42,423 bases of DNA, taken from NCBI GenBank assembly GCA_024638445.1, contig JAHEKH010000208.1, positions 1-42,423 on the forward strand, in the 5' to 3' direction. Numbering within the stretch: the stretch's first letter is position 1; the number at the start of each line of letters is the position of its first letter. This DNA comes from Gammaproteobacteria bacterium (lineage in GTDB: Bacteria > Pseudomonadota > Gammaproteobacteria > Steroidobacterales > JABDKV01). The notes beneath the pieces were generated by a model that saw only the letters and a program-made list of their open reading frames with translations, did not search any database and was not told where the DNA came from. Positions 25,877-40,336 of this stretch are shown here, one piece after another. The translations under genes and the position numbers were made by a program.

Positions 25877-26925
25877 GACAGGAGCCTCTTGTATTGAGCC
25901 GTTACGTCCTCGAGCTGCGCCAGGGCAACCCATTCGTTGTCGTTGTGCGCCTGGGCGATATTACCCGGACCGTACACGAGCGCGGGCAGGCCGGCCTCGG
26001 CGAATAACGCCGCCTCCGTCCAGAAGTCCACGGCCTGGCCGGCCGGCAGACCCAGCGTCCCGGTCAATCCGGGATCGCCGGCCAGCGCCGGCGCCTCGAA
26101 GGTTACCGAGTGCGCGGCCAGCTCGTGGGGTTCGGCCAGCTGAAAAAAGCTTTGCAGCAGCGCGGCCCGGTCCTGTCCCGGCAGCGTGCGAACACCGAAG
26201 CGCAGCTCGGCCGAGTCGGCAATCATGTTGGGCTTGATCCCGCCCTCGATCCGCCCGATGTTGAAACGGATACCGCTGAGACCGTGGGCGGTGCTGTCGG
26301 CGTAACTCTGCGCCAGCGCCAGTGCGGCGGACGACCAGCGCACCGCGCGGTGCAGCGCGCTCTGGTCAACGGCGGCGGAGCCGCTGGCATGACCGGACTT
26401 CCCGGTGAACTGCATCAGCGCCGAGACGATGCCCCGGTGCGCCGCTACGGCTTTACCCTGCGTGGGCTCGGCGACCACCACGGCATCGAAATCCGGTTGC
26501 TGGCTTAGAAAGCTGCGGATGCAGCGGCTGTTGCCGGCCTCTTCGTCAGAGCTGAACAACAGTGCGGCATCGCCAGCTGTCTCGGCCGCGGCACTCAGCA
26601 TACCGGCCGCCGCGCCCTTGATGTCGCAGGCGCCCAGCCCGTAGGCGCGGTCATTCTCCACGTGCAGGGTAAATGGTTCGGTCTTCCAGCCCTTTGCCAG
26701 CGGCACCGTGTCCACATGGAAATTGAACAGCACCCGCGGTGTGCCGCGGACGGCCAGAAGGTTGATACAGCCGTCGCCGTGGTCGTCGACCTGCACGTTA
26801 AACCCCCGCAGGTGCGTGGCGAGGTAGTCGAACAGGCCACCGGTGTCGATCGCCCGCGGCGGGTTACGCGTGTCGAATGCGACCAGCGCGCGGAGATGGT
26901 CAAGCGTTGTCGGCTGTATGCTCAT
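25873..26925 (-). CDS. argE': M20-family deacetylase, probable N-acetylcitrulline deacetylase
   Basis: 350 residues of the ArgE/DapE metallopeptidase family. Metal and catalytic residues are His70 and Asp72 (FNFHVDTVP), Asp101 (GACDIKG) and Glu128-Glu129 (SSDEEAG). Standard ArgE removes the acetyl group from acetylornithine. Because the operon encodes an acetylornithine carbamoyltransferase, the likely substrate here is N-acetylcitrulline, giving citrulline for ArgG. That assignment comes from context and the known Xanthomonas pathway. The start overlaps the argG stop and the end overlaps argAB, both as ATGA. Confidence 0.9.
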   Translation of the reverse strand: MSIQPTTLDHLRALVAFDTRNPPRAIDTGGLFDYLATHLRGFNVQVDDHGDGCINLLAVRGTPRVLFNFHVDTVPLAKGWKTEPFTLHVENDRAYGLGACDIKGAAAGMLSAAAETAGDAALLFSSDEEAGNSRCIRSFLSQQPDFDAVVVAEPTQGKAVAAHRGIVSALMQFTGKSGHASGSAAVDQSALHRAVRWSSAALALAQSYADSTAHGLSGIRFNIGRIEGGIKPNMIADSAELRFGVRTLPGQDRAALLQSFFQLAEPHELAAHSVTFEAPALAGDPGLTGTLGLPAGQAVDFWTEAALFAEAGLPALVYGPGNIAQAHNDNEWVALAQLEDVTAQYKRLLS

Positions 26926-28121
26926 CCGCGCCGGTTGACCTGGGTCCACAGCGCCGTGCTCTGGCCAAACAGGCGTACGAAGCCTTCGGCCTCCTCGGCG
27001 CTCCAGTCGGCCGCCTGCGCATACGTGGCGTTGGCGTCGACCAGCAGGTGGGGCGAATCCAGCGACACCGCGTAAACGACACCGCCCTGGGTCTGCAGCT
27101 CGACGGTGCCGGTCACCGTGGCCTGGGCCGATGCGAGGTAAGCCTCGAGATCGTTTTTCAGCGGTTCATAGAAAAAGCCCTGGTAGACCAGCTCCGCCCA
27201 TTGCTGTGTCACGCGGGTCTTGAAGGCATTCTGGTGACGGGTGCTGGTGGCTTCCTCCAGCGCCCGGTGCGCCGTCTGCAGCCCGGCCAGGCCCGGCGAT
27301 TCGAACACGATGTGTCCCTTGAGACCGACATTGGTGTCGCCGGTGTAAATGCCACGGCCGACACCATAGGCGCCGAGCCGCCGGTTCAGTTCTCCCAGCA
27401 AGGCAGGGCCGTTGGTGGGTTGGCCATCGAGGCTGACCGGAACGCCCTGTTCGAAACCGATCTTCAGCGACAGGGTTTCCGCCGGCCAGTCGCTGCGCGG
27501 CCGGCACAGCTGCCAGGTCTCGGGACCGGGTGCCTCGAAGCGATCGATCTCGGCGCCGGAAATCGTGACGCCCAGCAGGTTCTCGTTGATCGTATACCGG
27601 GCGGTCTTGTCGCGGACCGGGTGACCGCGGTCGGCGAGAAAGGATTTCTCATACTCCCGCACCTCGAGTCCCTCGCGCTGCAGCTCCCGGATGGGCGCGA
27701 TGATGCGGTAGTCGCCCAGGGCCCGCACCGCCAGATCGAATCGCACCTGGTCGTTGCCCATGCCGGTGCAGCCATGGGCGAAGTTGTCGGTGCCGAGTTC
27801 ATTACACAGCTCCAGCGCCTTGCGCACGATGACATAGCGATCCGAGCACAGCAGCGGGTACTGGTCCTGGTAACGTGCCCCGGTGCGCACCAGTGGCACC
27901 ACGACTTCGTCCCAGAGATCATTCGCTGCATCAGCCGTGATGTGCCGGTCCGCGCCGAGGGCTGTTGCCCGTTCGGCGATGTAATCGCGTTCGGCGGCAT
28001 CCACGCCACCGGTGTCGACGAACAGCGTGGTCACCGTGTAACCGCGCTCCTTGAGCCACGGCACACAGAAGCTGGTATCCAGGCCACCGGAAAAGGCCAG
28101 TACGACAGGTTTTTCGCTCAT
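26922..28121 (-). CDS. argG: Argininosuccinate synthase
   Basis: 399 residues. ArgG joins citrulline and aspartate with ATP. The N-type ATP pyrophosphatase loop SGGLDTS occupies residues 11-17, and HGCTGMGNDQVRFD and YTINENLLGVTISG are family blocks. It lies between argF' and argE', overlapping each by ATGA. In the acetylated pathway it acts after deacetylation of N-acetylcitrulline. Confidence 0.96.
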   Translation of the reverse strand: MSEKPVVLAFSGGLDTSFCVPWLKERGYTVTTLFVDTGGVDAAERDYIAERATALGADRHITADAANDLWDEVVVPLVRTGARYQDQYPLLCSDRYVIVRKALELCNELGTDNFAHGCTGMGNDQVRFDLAVRALGDYRIIAPIRELQREGLEVREYEKSFLADRGHPVRDKTARYTINENLLGVTISGAEIDRFEAPGPETWQLCRPRSDWPAETLSLKIGFEQGVPVSLDGQPTNGPALLGELNRRLGAYGVGRGIYTGDTNVGLKGHIVFESPGLAGLQTAHRALEEATSTRHQNAFKTRVTQQWAELVYQGFFYEPLKNDLEAYLASAQATVTGTVELQTQGGVVYAVSLDSPHLLVDANATYAQAADWSAEEAEGFVRLFGQSTALWTQVNRRG

Positions 28122-29125
28122 AGTCCGGGGTCTCCCGCCAGTGTAGTCATCAGGGCTTTTTGTACGTGCAGCCGGTTGGCCGCCTCATCGACAGCGACGC
28201 AGTAGTCTGCGTCCATCACCGCATCGGTCGCTTTGACGTTGCGACGCAACGGCAGGCAATGGCTGAAAATAGCGTCATCGGTCAGCGCCATCTTTGCTTC
28301 GTCGACGATAAAGTGCCGGTGCGCGTCGCGCACCGGTTTTTCGTCTTCCCAGCGGCCGAAGTAGGGCAGTGCACCCCAGCTCTTGGCGTAAACGACCTCG
28401 GCACCCGTGTAGGCCGACTCGATGTCGTGGCTGATCTCGACCGTCGTGCCGGCGGCGTGCGCGCTGGTTTGTGCCGCATCCATGAAGCGCGGATCCAGCC
28501 GGTAGTCTTCGTTCGGGCATAGCAGCGTCACGTTCATGCCGAACTTGCTTGCAATCAGCAGCGCCGAGTTGGCTACCGCGGTGTTCAGGGGTCGTGGGTG
28601 GTAGGTCCAGGTCAGCAGGAACTTGCGGTTGGTGACTGTGCCGAGTTTCTCCTGCAGCGTCAGCATCAGGGCCAGCTCCTGGCAGGGATGCACGATGGTT
28701 TCCATGTTGATCACCGGCACGGTGGCATAACGGGCAAAGGCATCGAGCGTGTTGTCCTGCCGGTCGACCGACCAGTCTTCGAATGCCGGGAAGGCCCGCA
28801 CCGCGATGATGTCGCAATACGAGGAGAGCACCCGGGCGACCTCAGCGACATGTTCCTCGGCCTTGCCATCCATTACGGCTCCGTCGTCGAAGGCGATCGG
28901 CCAGGCGTCGCTGCCCGGCTGCAGCACTACCGCATGGGCGCCGAGCTGGAACGCCCCGATTTCAAACGACGTGCGGGTGCGCATCGAGGGGTTAAAAAAC
29001 AGCAGCGCGATGCTCTTGCCGTCCAGCGGCGTGCCATGACCCTGACGCTTGTAACGCCCGGCCAGGTCCAGCAGCGACTGCAGCTCATCCGCAGACCAGT
29101 CTTCGGTGGTGAGAAAATGCCGCAT
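28118..29125 (-). CDS. argF': N-acetylornithine carbamoyltransferase
   Basis: 335 residues. The protein belongs to the transcarbamylases (SMRTRTSFE, 47-55, binds carbamoyl phosphate; HPCQE, 146-150; HCLPLRRN, 289-296) but carries the marks of the acetylornithine-specific enzyme known from Xanthomonas campestris: LQPGSDAWPI, the GKAEEHVAEVARVL segment with Glu90-Glu91, and Lys298 in NVKATDAVMD, which corresponds to the carboxylated lysine of that enzyme. It makes N-acetylcitrulline rather than citrulline. ATG at 29125 is chosen because GCGGAG lies 8 nt upstream; a TTG five codons earlier is less likely. First gene of the operon, 25 nt after an attenuator-type terminator. Confidence 0.94.
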   Translation of the reverse strand: MRHFLTTEDWSADELQSLLDLAGRYKRQGHGTPLDGKSIALLFFNPSMRTRTSFEIGAFQLGAHAVVLQPGSDAWPIAFDDGAVMDGKAEEHVAEVARVLSSYCDIIAVRAFPAFEDWSVDRQDNTLDAFARYATVPVINMETIVHPCQELALMLTLQEKLGTVTNRKFLLTWTYHPRPLNTAVANSALLIASKFGMNVTLLCPNEDYRLDPRFMDAAQTSAHAAGTTVEISHDIESAYTGAEVVYAKSWGALPYFGRWEDEKPVRDAHRHFIVDEAKMALTDDAIFSHCLPLRRNVKATDAVMDADYCVAVDEAANRLHVQKALMTTLAGDPGL

Positions 29126-29150
29126 GCCACTGCTCCGCAAATTCCAGGCT

Positions 29151-29178
29151 AAAAAAAACCCAGCGTGTCAGCTGGGTT
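29151..29178 (-). terminator. Attenuator terminator before argF'
   Basis: On the minus strand AACCCAGC, a 6-nt loop TGACAC and GCTGGGTT form an 8-bp hairpin running straight into eight T residues (29158-29151). It ends 25 nt before the argF' ATG and after a short Arg-rich ORF. The left arm ACCCAGC can instead pair with GCTGGGT at 29215-29209, at the end of that ORF. Its position in the leader rather than at a gene end marks it as a regulated terminator. Confidence 0.88.
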
Positions 29179-29206
29179 CGGTCGTTCTGTATGAATCGAG
29201 TGCGCG

Positions 29207-29278
29207 CTACCCAGCCGCGGATTGCCCTCCGTTACGGCGTCGCAGAATCCTGACAGGGCTGTGGGCGATTCGAAACAT
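29207..29278 (-). CDS. Arginine leader peptide (putative argL)
   Basis: A 23-codon minus-strand ORF starting MFRIAHSPVRILRRR and ending NGGQSAAG, followed by TAG. Five of 23 residues are Arg, with three in a row at codons 13-15 (29242-29234; CGA CGC CGT). Its last two codons and the first base of its stop form GCTGGGT, which is complementary to the left arm of the following terminator. No Shine-Dalgarno sequence is seen; the predicted promoter would start the RNA only about two bases before the ATG, so translation may be leaderless. The peptide itself probably has no function beyond sensing charged tRNA-Arg. Confidence 0.72.
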   Translation of the reverse strand: MFRIAHSPVRILRRRNGGQSAAG

Positions 29279-29287
29279 AGTGCCGAT

Positions 29288-29317
29288 TTGATAACACAGT
29301 TCTTTGCGCCGTAGCAA
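29288..29317 (-). promoter_or_regulatory. Candidate sigma-70 promoter of the arg leader
   Basis: On the minus strand TTGCTA (29317-29312) and TATCAA (29293-29288) are separated by 18 bp, each matching four of six consensus bases. The start would fall near 29281-29280, giving an RNA that begins almost at the leader ATG. The match is moderate, and another start cannot be excluded. Confidence 0.4.
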
Positions 29318-29480
29318 GGCCGTGACATCCACGGGCCCGATTCCGATGTCCCGGTTGCTTGGGCATCTGCGCGTCCCAGTTCGCGTAGCTTCTCAGAAAG
29401 GCTTGATTTTCCGCGGCTTCAGGCGGTATGTTCGGGAGCCTGCCGTTACCCGCCACGGTCGAGTTTTACTATTAATTCAG

Positions 29481-35386
<5,906 letters not shown>

Positions 35387-35390
35387 GGCG

Positions 35391-37055
35391 TTAAACGTCC
35401 GTGCAGGCGCCGTTCGAGGCGCTGCCGACGAGCCGGGCATACTTGCCGAGGACTCCCCGGGTTTCCAGCGGCGGCGGTGTGTGGGCCGTGCGGCGCTCGG
35501 CGATCCCGGTGTCAGACAGCTCCAGCGAAATTGTGCGCTCCATTGCATCGATAGTAATCGTGTCGCCATCGGCTACCAGCGCCAGCGGTCCGCCGGCGGC
35601 GGCTTCCGGTGCGACGTGGCCAACGACAAAACCGTGGCTGCCGCCGGAGAAGCGACCGTCGGTGATCAGCGCCACCGAGTCACCGAGACCGCGGCCAATC
35701 AGCGCGGACGTGGGGCTCAGCATCTCGCGCATGCCCGGTCCGCCTTTCGGCCCTTCGTAGCGGATCACGACCACGTCGCCGGCTTGCACGGTGCCGTCGA
35801 GAATGGCTTCGAGTGCGGCTTCCTCGGCGTCGTAGACCCGGGCCGTGCCGGTAAATCGTTCGCCCTCCTTGCCGCTGATCTTGGCCACTGCGCCGTCCGG
35901 GGCGAGGTTGCCGTAAAGAATCACCAGGTGACTGTCCTTGCGGATCGGGTCGTTGAGCGGTCGGACGATCTCCTGGCCCTCGGGATACGGCGCGACGTCG
36001 GCGAGGTCCTCGGCGAGAGTCTGTCCGGTGACCGTGAGACAGTTGCCGTGCAGCAGCCCCGCATCGAGCAGGGTCTTCATCAGCGGGCGGATTCCGCCGA
36101 TCTCGATCAGTTCGGACATCAGGAAGCGTCCGCTGGGCTTCAGGTCGGCCAGCACCGGTACCCGTTTGCCGATCCGGGTGAAATCGTCCAGCGACAGCTC
36201 GACGCCGCCGGCGGCCGCCATGGCCAGCAGGTGCAGCACCGCGTTGGTCGAGCCACCCAGCGCAATCACCATCGTGATGGCGTTCTCATAAGCCTCGCGG
36301 GTCAGGATTTTCGATGGCCGGATGTCGGCCTCGAGCAGGCGGCAAACCGCTTCGCCGGCCCGCTGGCAGTCGGCGGCCTTGTTGGGCGAGACCGCTTCCT
36401 GGGCCGAGCTGTTTGGCAGGCTCAGGCCCAGGGCTTCGATGGCCGAGGCCATGGTGTTGGCGGTATACATGCCGCCACAGGAGCCCGGGCCGGGGATGGC
36501 GGTTTTCTCGACTTCGGCCAGTTCCTCGTCGCCGATCCGCCCGCCGGCATGCGCGCCGACGGCCTCGAAGACCGAGACGATGTCCCGCCGGCAGGCGCCG
36601 GGGCGGATCGTTCCGCCGTAGACAAACACCGCCGGGCGGTCGAGCCGGGCGATGGCCATGACGCAGCCGGGCATGTTCTTGTCGCAGCCGCCGATCGCCA
36701 GCAGCCCGTCGAAGCCCTCGGCGGCCATGACCGTCTCGATGGAATCGGCGATGACCTCCCGGGAAACCAGCGAGTAGCGCATTCCCGGGGTACCCATGGA
36801 GATGCCGTCGGACACGGTAATCGTATTGAATATCAGGCTCTTGCCGCCGGAGGCGTCGACCGCGGCGGCGGCGGTGCGGGCGAGGGCGTCGATGTGCAGG
36901 TTGCAGGGGGTGAGGTTGCTCCAGGTCGAAGCGATCCCCACCTGGGGGCGGGCAAAATCGGCGTCCTCGAAGCCGACGGCCCGCAGCATCGCCCGGCTGG
37001 GGGCCCGCTCGACGCCATCCACGACCACCCTCGAATGCTTTCTTTTGTCTGCCAT
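35391..37055 (-). CDS. ilvD: Dihydroxy-acid dehydratase
   Basis: 554 residues, the shorter IlvD type. It dehydrates the dihydroxy acids of valine and isoleucine synthesis. Cluster-binding cysteines are seen in [21 protein letters not shown] and [15 protein letters not shown], the pattern of enzymes with a 2Fe-2S cluster. The ATG follows CGGGGG, a weak ribosome site. It is divergent from the ilv leader (116-nt gap), so the two pathway parts flank one control region; no leader peptide or terminator for ilvD was seen on the minus strand. Confidence 0.96.
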   Translation of the reverse strand: MADKRKHSRVVVDGVERAPSRAMLRAVGFEDADFARPQVGIASTWSNLTPCNLHIDALARTAAAAVDASGGKSLIFNTITVSDGISMGTPGMRYSLVSREVIADSIETVMAAEGFDGLLAIGGCDKNMPGCVMAIARLDRPAVFVYGGTIRPGACRRDIVSVFEAVGAHAGGRIGDEELAEVEKTAIPGPGSCGGMYTANTMASAIEALGLSLPNSSAQEAVSPNKAADCQRAGEAVCRLLEADIRPSKILTREAYENAITMVIALGGSTNAVLHLLAMAAAGGVELSLDDFTRIGKRVPVLADLKPSGRFLMSELIEIGGIRPLMKTLLDAGLLHGNCLTVTGQTLAEDLADVAPYPEGQEIVRPLNDPIRKDSHLVILYGNLAPDGAVAKISGKEGERFTGTARVYDAEEAALEAILDGTVQAGDVVVIRYEGPKGGPGMREMLSPTSALIGRGLGDSVALITDGRFSGGSHGFVVGHVAPEAAAGGPLALVADGDTITIDAMERTISLELSDTGIAERRTAHTPPPLETRGVLGKYARLVGSASNGACTDV

Positions 37056-37113
37056 GAAACCCCCGGCTTCAGTCTGCCGCCAGCCGACCGTTACAGAATT
37101 ATGAAACAGGCGG

Positions 37114-37143
37114 TTGACACCGCTATCAATCCCGTGATGTTAT
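37114..37143 (+). promoter_or_regulatory. Sigma-70 promoter of the ilvC operon leader
   Basis: A perfect TTGACA at 37114-37119 is followed after 18 bp by TGTTAT at 37138-37143, with TG one base before the -10 (extended -10). The predicted start near 37150 lies about 22 nt before the leader-peptide ATG. It sits in the gap between divergent ilvD and the ilv leader. Confidence 0.65.
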
Positions 37144-37171
37144 CGGGCCAACTGACGGATAGCCAGATTTG

Positions 37172-37303
37172 ATGAAAGCCAAGACCCGCATCGCCAATCT
37201 CGAGACGCACGTGATCCTTCGCGATCGCGCTGCGCTGCTGTCTATCGTACTGCTTAGCCTGGTACTGGTACTCCTGATTAGAAACTGGAGCGGGATCATC
37301 TGA
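37172..37303 (+). CDS. ilvL: ilv leader peptide
   Basis: A 43-codon ORF starting MKAKTRIANLETHVIL and ending RNWSGII. Between residues 22 and 36 it reads LLSIVLLSLVLVLLI: 13 of 15 residues are Leu, Val or Ile. In all it has ten Leu, six Ile and four Val. Such peptides sense charged branched-chain tRNAs by ribosome stalling, as ilvL does in E. coli. The final codons (TGG AGC GGG) can pair with the left arm of the following terminator. Not a membrane protein gene in any functional sense, although it would look like one helix. Confidence 0.88.
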   Translation: MKAKTRIANLETHVILRDRAALLSIVLLSLVLVLLIRNWSGII

Positions 37304-37331
37304 GCTAGCGTAAACACCAAACGAATATCAG

Positions 37332-37367
37332 AAACCCCGCACCGACAAGGCAGCGGGGTTTTTTTTT
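37332..37367 (+). terminator. Attenuator terminator before ilvC
   Basis: AAACCCCGC (37332-37340) pairs with GCGGGGTTT (37353-37361) over 9 bp around a 12-nt loop, and nine T residues run from 37359 to 37367. It ends 35 nt before the ilvC ATG. The alternative pairing of CCCGCACCG (37336-37344) with TGGAGCGGG (37286-37294) would be the antiterminator, with one A-A mismatch and one wobble. Confidence 0.92.
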
Positions 37368-37402
37368 ACCCGGAATTACGACACTCCACGGAGAACGACG
37401 AC

Positions 37403-38407
37403 ATGAAACTCTACTCAGAAGCCGAAGCCAGCACCGGTGCCCTCGACGGCAAGCGAATCGCGGTGCTCGGCTATGGCAGCCAGGGCCGTGCGCATGCGCG
37501 CAATCTCGCCGACAGCGGTCACGATGTGGTCGTCGGTGTGCGCGCCGGTGGCCCGAGCTGGGATAAAGCCAGAGCCGATGGCCTGGCCGTGGCAACACCG
37601 GCCGACGCCGTTCGCGATGCCGACCTGGTGGCTTTCCTGGTTCCCGACATGGCGCAGGCCGCGGTCTACAGCGATGTGGCCGACGGCATCAAGGCCGGTG
37701 CGGCGCTGCTGTTTGCACACGGCTTCAACGTGCATTTCGGCCAGATCGAGGCGCCGGCCGATCGCGACGTGATCCTGGTCGCACCGAAAGGTCCGGGTGA
37801 CCTGGTCCGCCGCCAGTACGAGATCGGTCGTGGTGTGCCGTGCCTGTTCGCCGTTCACCAGGACGCCACCGGCAAAGGCCGCGACCGGGCGCTGGCCTAT
37901 GCCCACGCCATCGGCGGCAGCCGCGCCGGCGTACTGGAGACCACCTTTGCCGAGGAGACCGAGACCGATCTGTTCGGCGAGCAGGCCGTGTTGTGCGGTG
38001 GCGCGACCGAGCTGGTGCTCAAGGGTTTTGAGACCCTGACCGAGGCCGGCTACCAGCCGGAGGTTGCGTACTTCGAGTGCATGCACGAGCTGAAGCTGAT
38101 CGTCGACCTGCTTTACGAGGGCGGGCTGGAAAAAATGCACGAGTTTGTCAGCGAGACCGCGAAGTACGGTGATCTCACCCGCGGCCCGCGGGTGATCGAC
38201 GAAGGCACCGGCGAGCGTATGCGTGAAATCCTGAAAGAGATCCAGGACGGTCGTTTTGCCCGTGAGTGGATCGAAGAGAACGAAAAGGGCTTGCCGGAAT
38301 ACAACCGTCTGATGGAGCAGGACCTCGCGCATCCGATCGAAAAGGTCGGTCGTGCCTTACGGGCCTGCATGTCCTGGTTGAAAACCGGCCGGGCACGCGC
38401 AGCGTAA
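37403..38407 (+). CDS. ilvC: Ketol-acid reductoisomerase
   Basis: 334 residues, the short class I form. It isomerises and reduces acetolactate or acetohydroxybutyrate. The nucleotide-binding loop is [15 protein letters not shown] (GYGSQG, 23-28), and Arg47 and Ser52 in [13 protein letters not shown] suit NADPH. The Mg-binding part contains [12 protein letters not shown] and [17 protein letters not shown] precedes the ATG. Its TAA overlaps the ilvG ATG by one base. Confidence 0.97.
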   Translation: MKLYSEAEASTGALDGKRIAVLGYGSQGRAHARNLADSGHDVVVGVRAGGPSWDKARADGLAVATPADAVRDADLVAFLVPDMAQAAVYSDVADGIKAGAALLFAHGFNVHFGQIEAPADRDVILVAPKGPGDLVRRQYEIGRGVPCLFAVHQDATGKGRDRALAYAHAIGGSRAGVLETTFAEETETDLFGEQAVLCGGATELVLKGFETLTEAGYQPEVAYFECMHELKLIVDLLYEGGLEKMHEFVSETAKYGDLTRGPRVIDEGTGERMREILKEIQDGRFAREWIEENEKGLPEYNRLMEQDLAHPIEKVGRALRACMSWLKTGRARAA

Positions 38408-40056
38408 TGAACGGAGCGCAGCTCATAGTCGCCGCCCTCGAGGAGGAAGGGGTCGAGGTCGTCTTCGGCTATCCCGGAGGCGCCATCATGCCGGTCTACG
38501 ACGCCCTGCATGACAGTGGACTGCGTCACATACTCTCCCGCCACGAGCAGGGCTCCGCGCTCGCTGCTGACGGCTATGCGCGCGCCACCGGTCGCACTGG
38601 CGTGTGCATGGCAACCTCCGGGCCGGGTGGCACCAACCTGGTCACCGGGATTGCCAATGCCTATGCGGACTCGGTGCCGATGGTGGCGATTACCGGCCAG
38701 GTCGCGACTCCGCTGATGGGCACCGATTCTTTCCAGGAAGTCGATATCTTCGGCATCACGATGCCGGTGGTAAAGCACAGTTTCCTGCTGCGTGACGTGG
38801 CCGATATTCCGCGAGTGATCCGCGAGGCATTCCGGATCGCGTCCGAGGGCCGGCCCGGACCGGTGCTGATCGACCTGCCGAAAGATGTCGCGGTTGCGGA
38901 GACTGATGCGCATCCGCTGCTGGCCGGACCGCAGCCGGCACCGAAGCTGCCCGACGCCGCTGCGATCTCGCGCGCTGCCGAGCTGCTGCGTAACGCCGAG
39001 CGGCCGGTGCTCTATGCCGGTGGCGGCATTGCCATCGCCGGGGCAGTCGATGCGTTTCGCCGTTACGCCGAGACCAGCGGCATTCCCGTGGTCGCCACGC
39101 TGAAAGCGCTCGGCGCGCTGCCGACCCGGCATGAGCAGTTCATCGGCATGCTGGGCATGCACGGGACCCGCGCCGCCAACAACGCGGTGCAGAACGCCGA
39201 TCTCCTCGTTTGTGTCGGTGCGCGTTTCGACGATCGCGCCACCGGCCGGCTGGACGGCTTTGCGCCACTTGCCAAAGTCATTCACATGGACGCTGATCCC
39301 GCCGAGGTCAGCAAGCTCCGTGTCGCCGATGTTGCCCTGCTCGGCGATCTCAGCGGCACGCTCGAACGGCTGCCTGCCGCCGAGATTGACGTTGACCCGT
39401 GGATGGCGCAATGCGAGCGCGAACGGGAAGAATGCCGGCCGCGTTACGACGCACCCGGTGAAGGCGTGTATGCGCCGGCCATGCTGCGTGAATTGACCGA
39501 GGCGGCGGGCGACGATCTCGTGCTCGCCTGCGACGTCGGTCAGCACCAGATGTGGGTGGCGCAGCATTGCCACATCGACCGTCCCGACCGCCACCTGACC
39601 AGCGGCGGACTGGGCACCATGGGTTTCGGTATGCCGGCTGCCATCGGCGCCCAGCTGGGCAACCCGGACAAGCAGGTTGTCTGCATCACCGGCGACGGCT
39701 CGATCATGATGAACGTGCAGGAGCTCGCGACCATCAACCGCTACCGTCTGCCGATCAAGATCCTGCTGCTGGATAACTCCTGTCTCGGCATGGTGCGCCA
39801 GTGGCAGGACCTGTTCTTCGACGGCCGCCGCAGCGAAGTCGAACTGGACGATAACCCGGATTTCGTTCGGGTCGCGGAGTCCTTTGGCATTCCGGCGTTC
39901 TGCGTCGAACGCCGTGACGAAGTGCCGGCGGCGATAGACCGCCTTCTGAATACCGAGGGTCCGGTGCTGGCACATGTCCGCATCGACCCCCAGGCCAACG
40001 TTTGGCCACTGGTTCCCCCCGGAAAATCGAACTCAACAATGATGGAAGAGGCGTAG
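38407..40056 (+). CDS. ilvG: Acetolactate synthase large subunit, IlvG type
   Basis: 549 residues starting [20 protein letters not shown], close to E. coli IlvG. The catalytic Glu47 is in SRHEQGSALAADGYARATG; the FAD region contains GMLGMHGTRAANNAVQNADL; the thiamine diphosphate motif is GDGSIMMNVQELATI through LLLDNS. An open frame extends 47 codons upstream within ilvC, but 38407 matches the IlvG N-terminus exactly and overlaps the ilvC stop (TAATG). The small subunit ilvM follows after 4 nt. Confidence 0.96.
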   Translation: MNGAQLIVAALEEEGVEVVFGYPGGAIMPVYDALHDSGLRHILSRHEQGSALAADGYARATGRTGVCMATSGPGGTNLVTGIANAYADSVPMVAITGQVATPLMGTDSFQEVDIFGITMPVVKHSFLLRDVADIPRVIREAFRIASEGRPGPVLIDLPKDVAVAETDAHPLLAGPQPAPKLPDAAAISRAAELLRNAERPVLYAGGGIAIAGAVDAFRRYAETSGIPVVATLKALGALPTRHEQFIGMLGMHGTRAANNAVQNADLLVCVGARFDDRATGRLDGFAPLAKVIHMDADPAEVSKLRVADVALLGDLSGTLERLPAAEIDVDPWMAQCEREREECRPRYDAPGEGVYAPAMLRELTEAAGDDLVLACDVGQHQMWVAQHCHIDRPDRHLTSGGLGTMGFGMPAAIGAQLGNPDKQVVCITGDGSIMMNVQELATINRYRLPIKILLLDNSCLGMVRQWQDLFFDGRRSEVELDDNPDFVRVAESFGIPAFCVERRDEVPAAIDRLLNTEGPVLAHVRIDPQANVWPLVPPGKSNSTMMEEA

Positions 40057-40060
40057 AACG

Positions 40061-40336
40061 ATGAAACACACCCTGAAACTGTCCGTGCAACCGGCTGAGG
40101 GCGCCATTCTTCGAATTATCGGGCTCGTCGAGCGCCGCGGTTTTAACCTGGTACGCATCGATGCGGACCGGAGCGGCGCCGACGAGCAGCTGTACATGGA
40201 GCTGGACGTCGTCTCGCCTTCGCGATCGATCGACGTGTTGAAGCGTCAGCTGGAGAAACTCTACGACGTGATCAACGTACTGCTCCTTAACACGAATTCC
40301 GATCAATTTGAGATTAAAGAGAGTAAAGCATGTTGA
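40061..40336 (+). CDS. ilvM: Acetolactate synthase small subunit, IlvM-like
   Basis: 91 residues with a single ACT-type fold: LKLSVQPAEGAILRIIGLVERRGFNLVRI followed by YMELDVVSPSRSIDVLKRQLEKLYDVINV. This is the size of IlvM (about 87) rather than the longer IlvN/IlvH types. It activates the catalytic subunit encoded just upstream. Feedback sensitivity cannot be read from sequence. The last 7 nt overlap the next gene. Confidence 0.9.
   Translation: MKHTLKLSVQPAEGAILRIIGLVERRGFNLVRIDADRSGADEQLYMELDVVSPSRSIDVLKRQLEKLYDVINVLLLNTNSDQFEIKESKAC

Noticed and set aside
26877-28205. A 442-codon plus-strand frame opposite argG
   Set aside because: It mirrors the complete and well-conserved argG; no domain is recognisable.
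29191-29253. A plus-strand ORF of 20 codons with four Arg codons (starts MNRVRATQPR), opposite the arg leader
   Set aside because: The terminator T-run and the downstream arg genes are on the minus strand. The plus ORF has no run of Arg codons and leads only toward gltB.
35481-37172. A 563-codon plus-strand frame opposite ilvD
   Set aside because: It is a shadow of ilvD with low-complexity composition and no ribosome-binding site.
38113-39975. A 620-codon open frame on the minus strand opposite ilvC/ilvG
   Set aside because: It is the complement of two clearly recognised enzymes; the translation is rich in His, Gln and Arg with no recognisable motifs.
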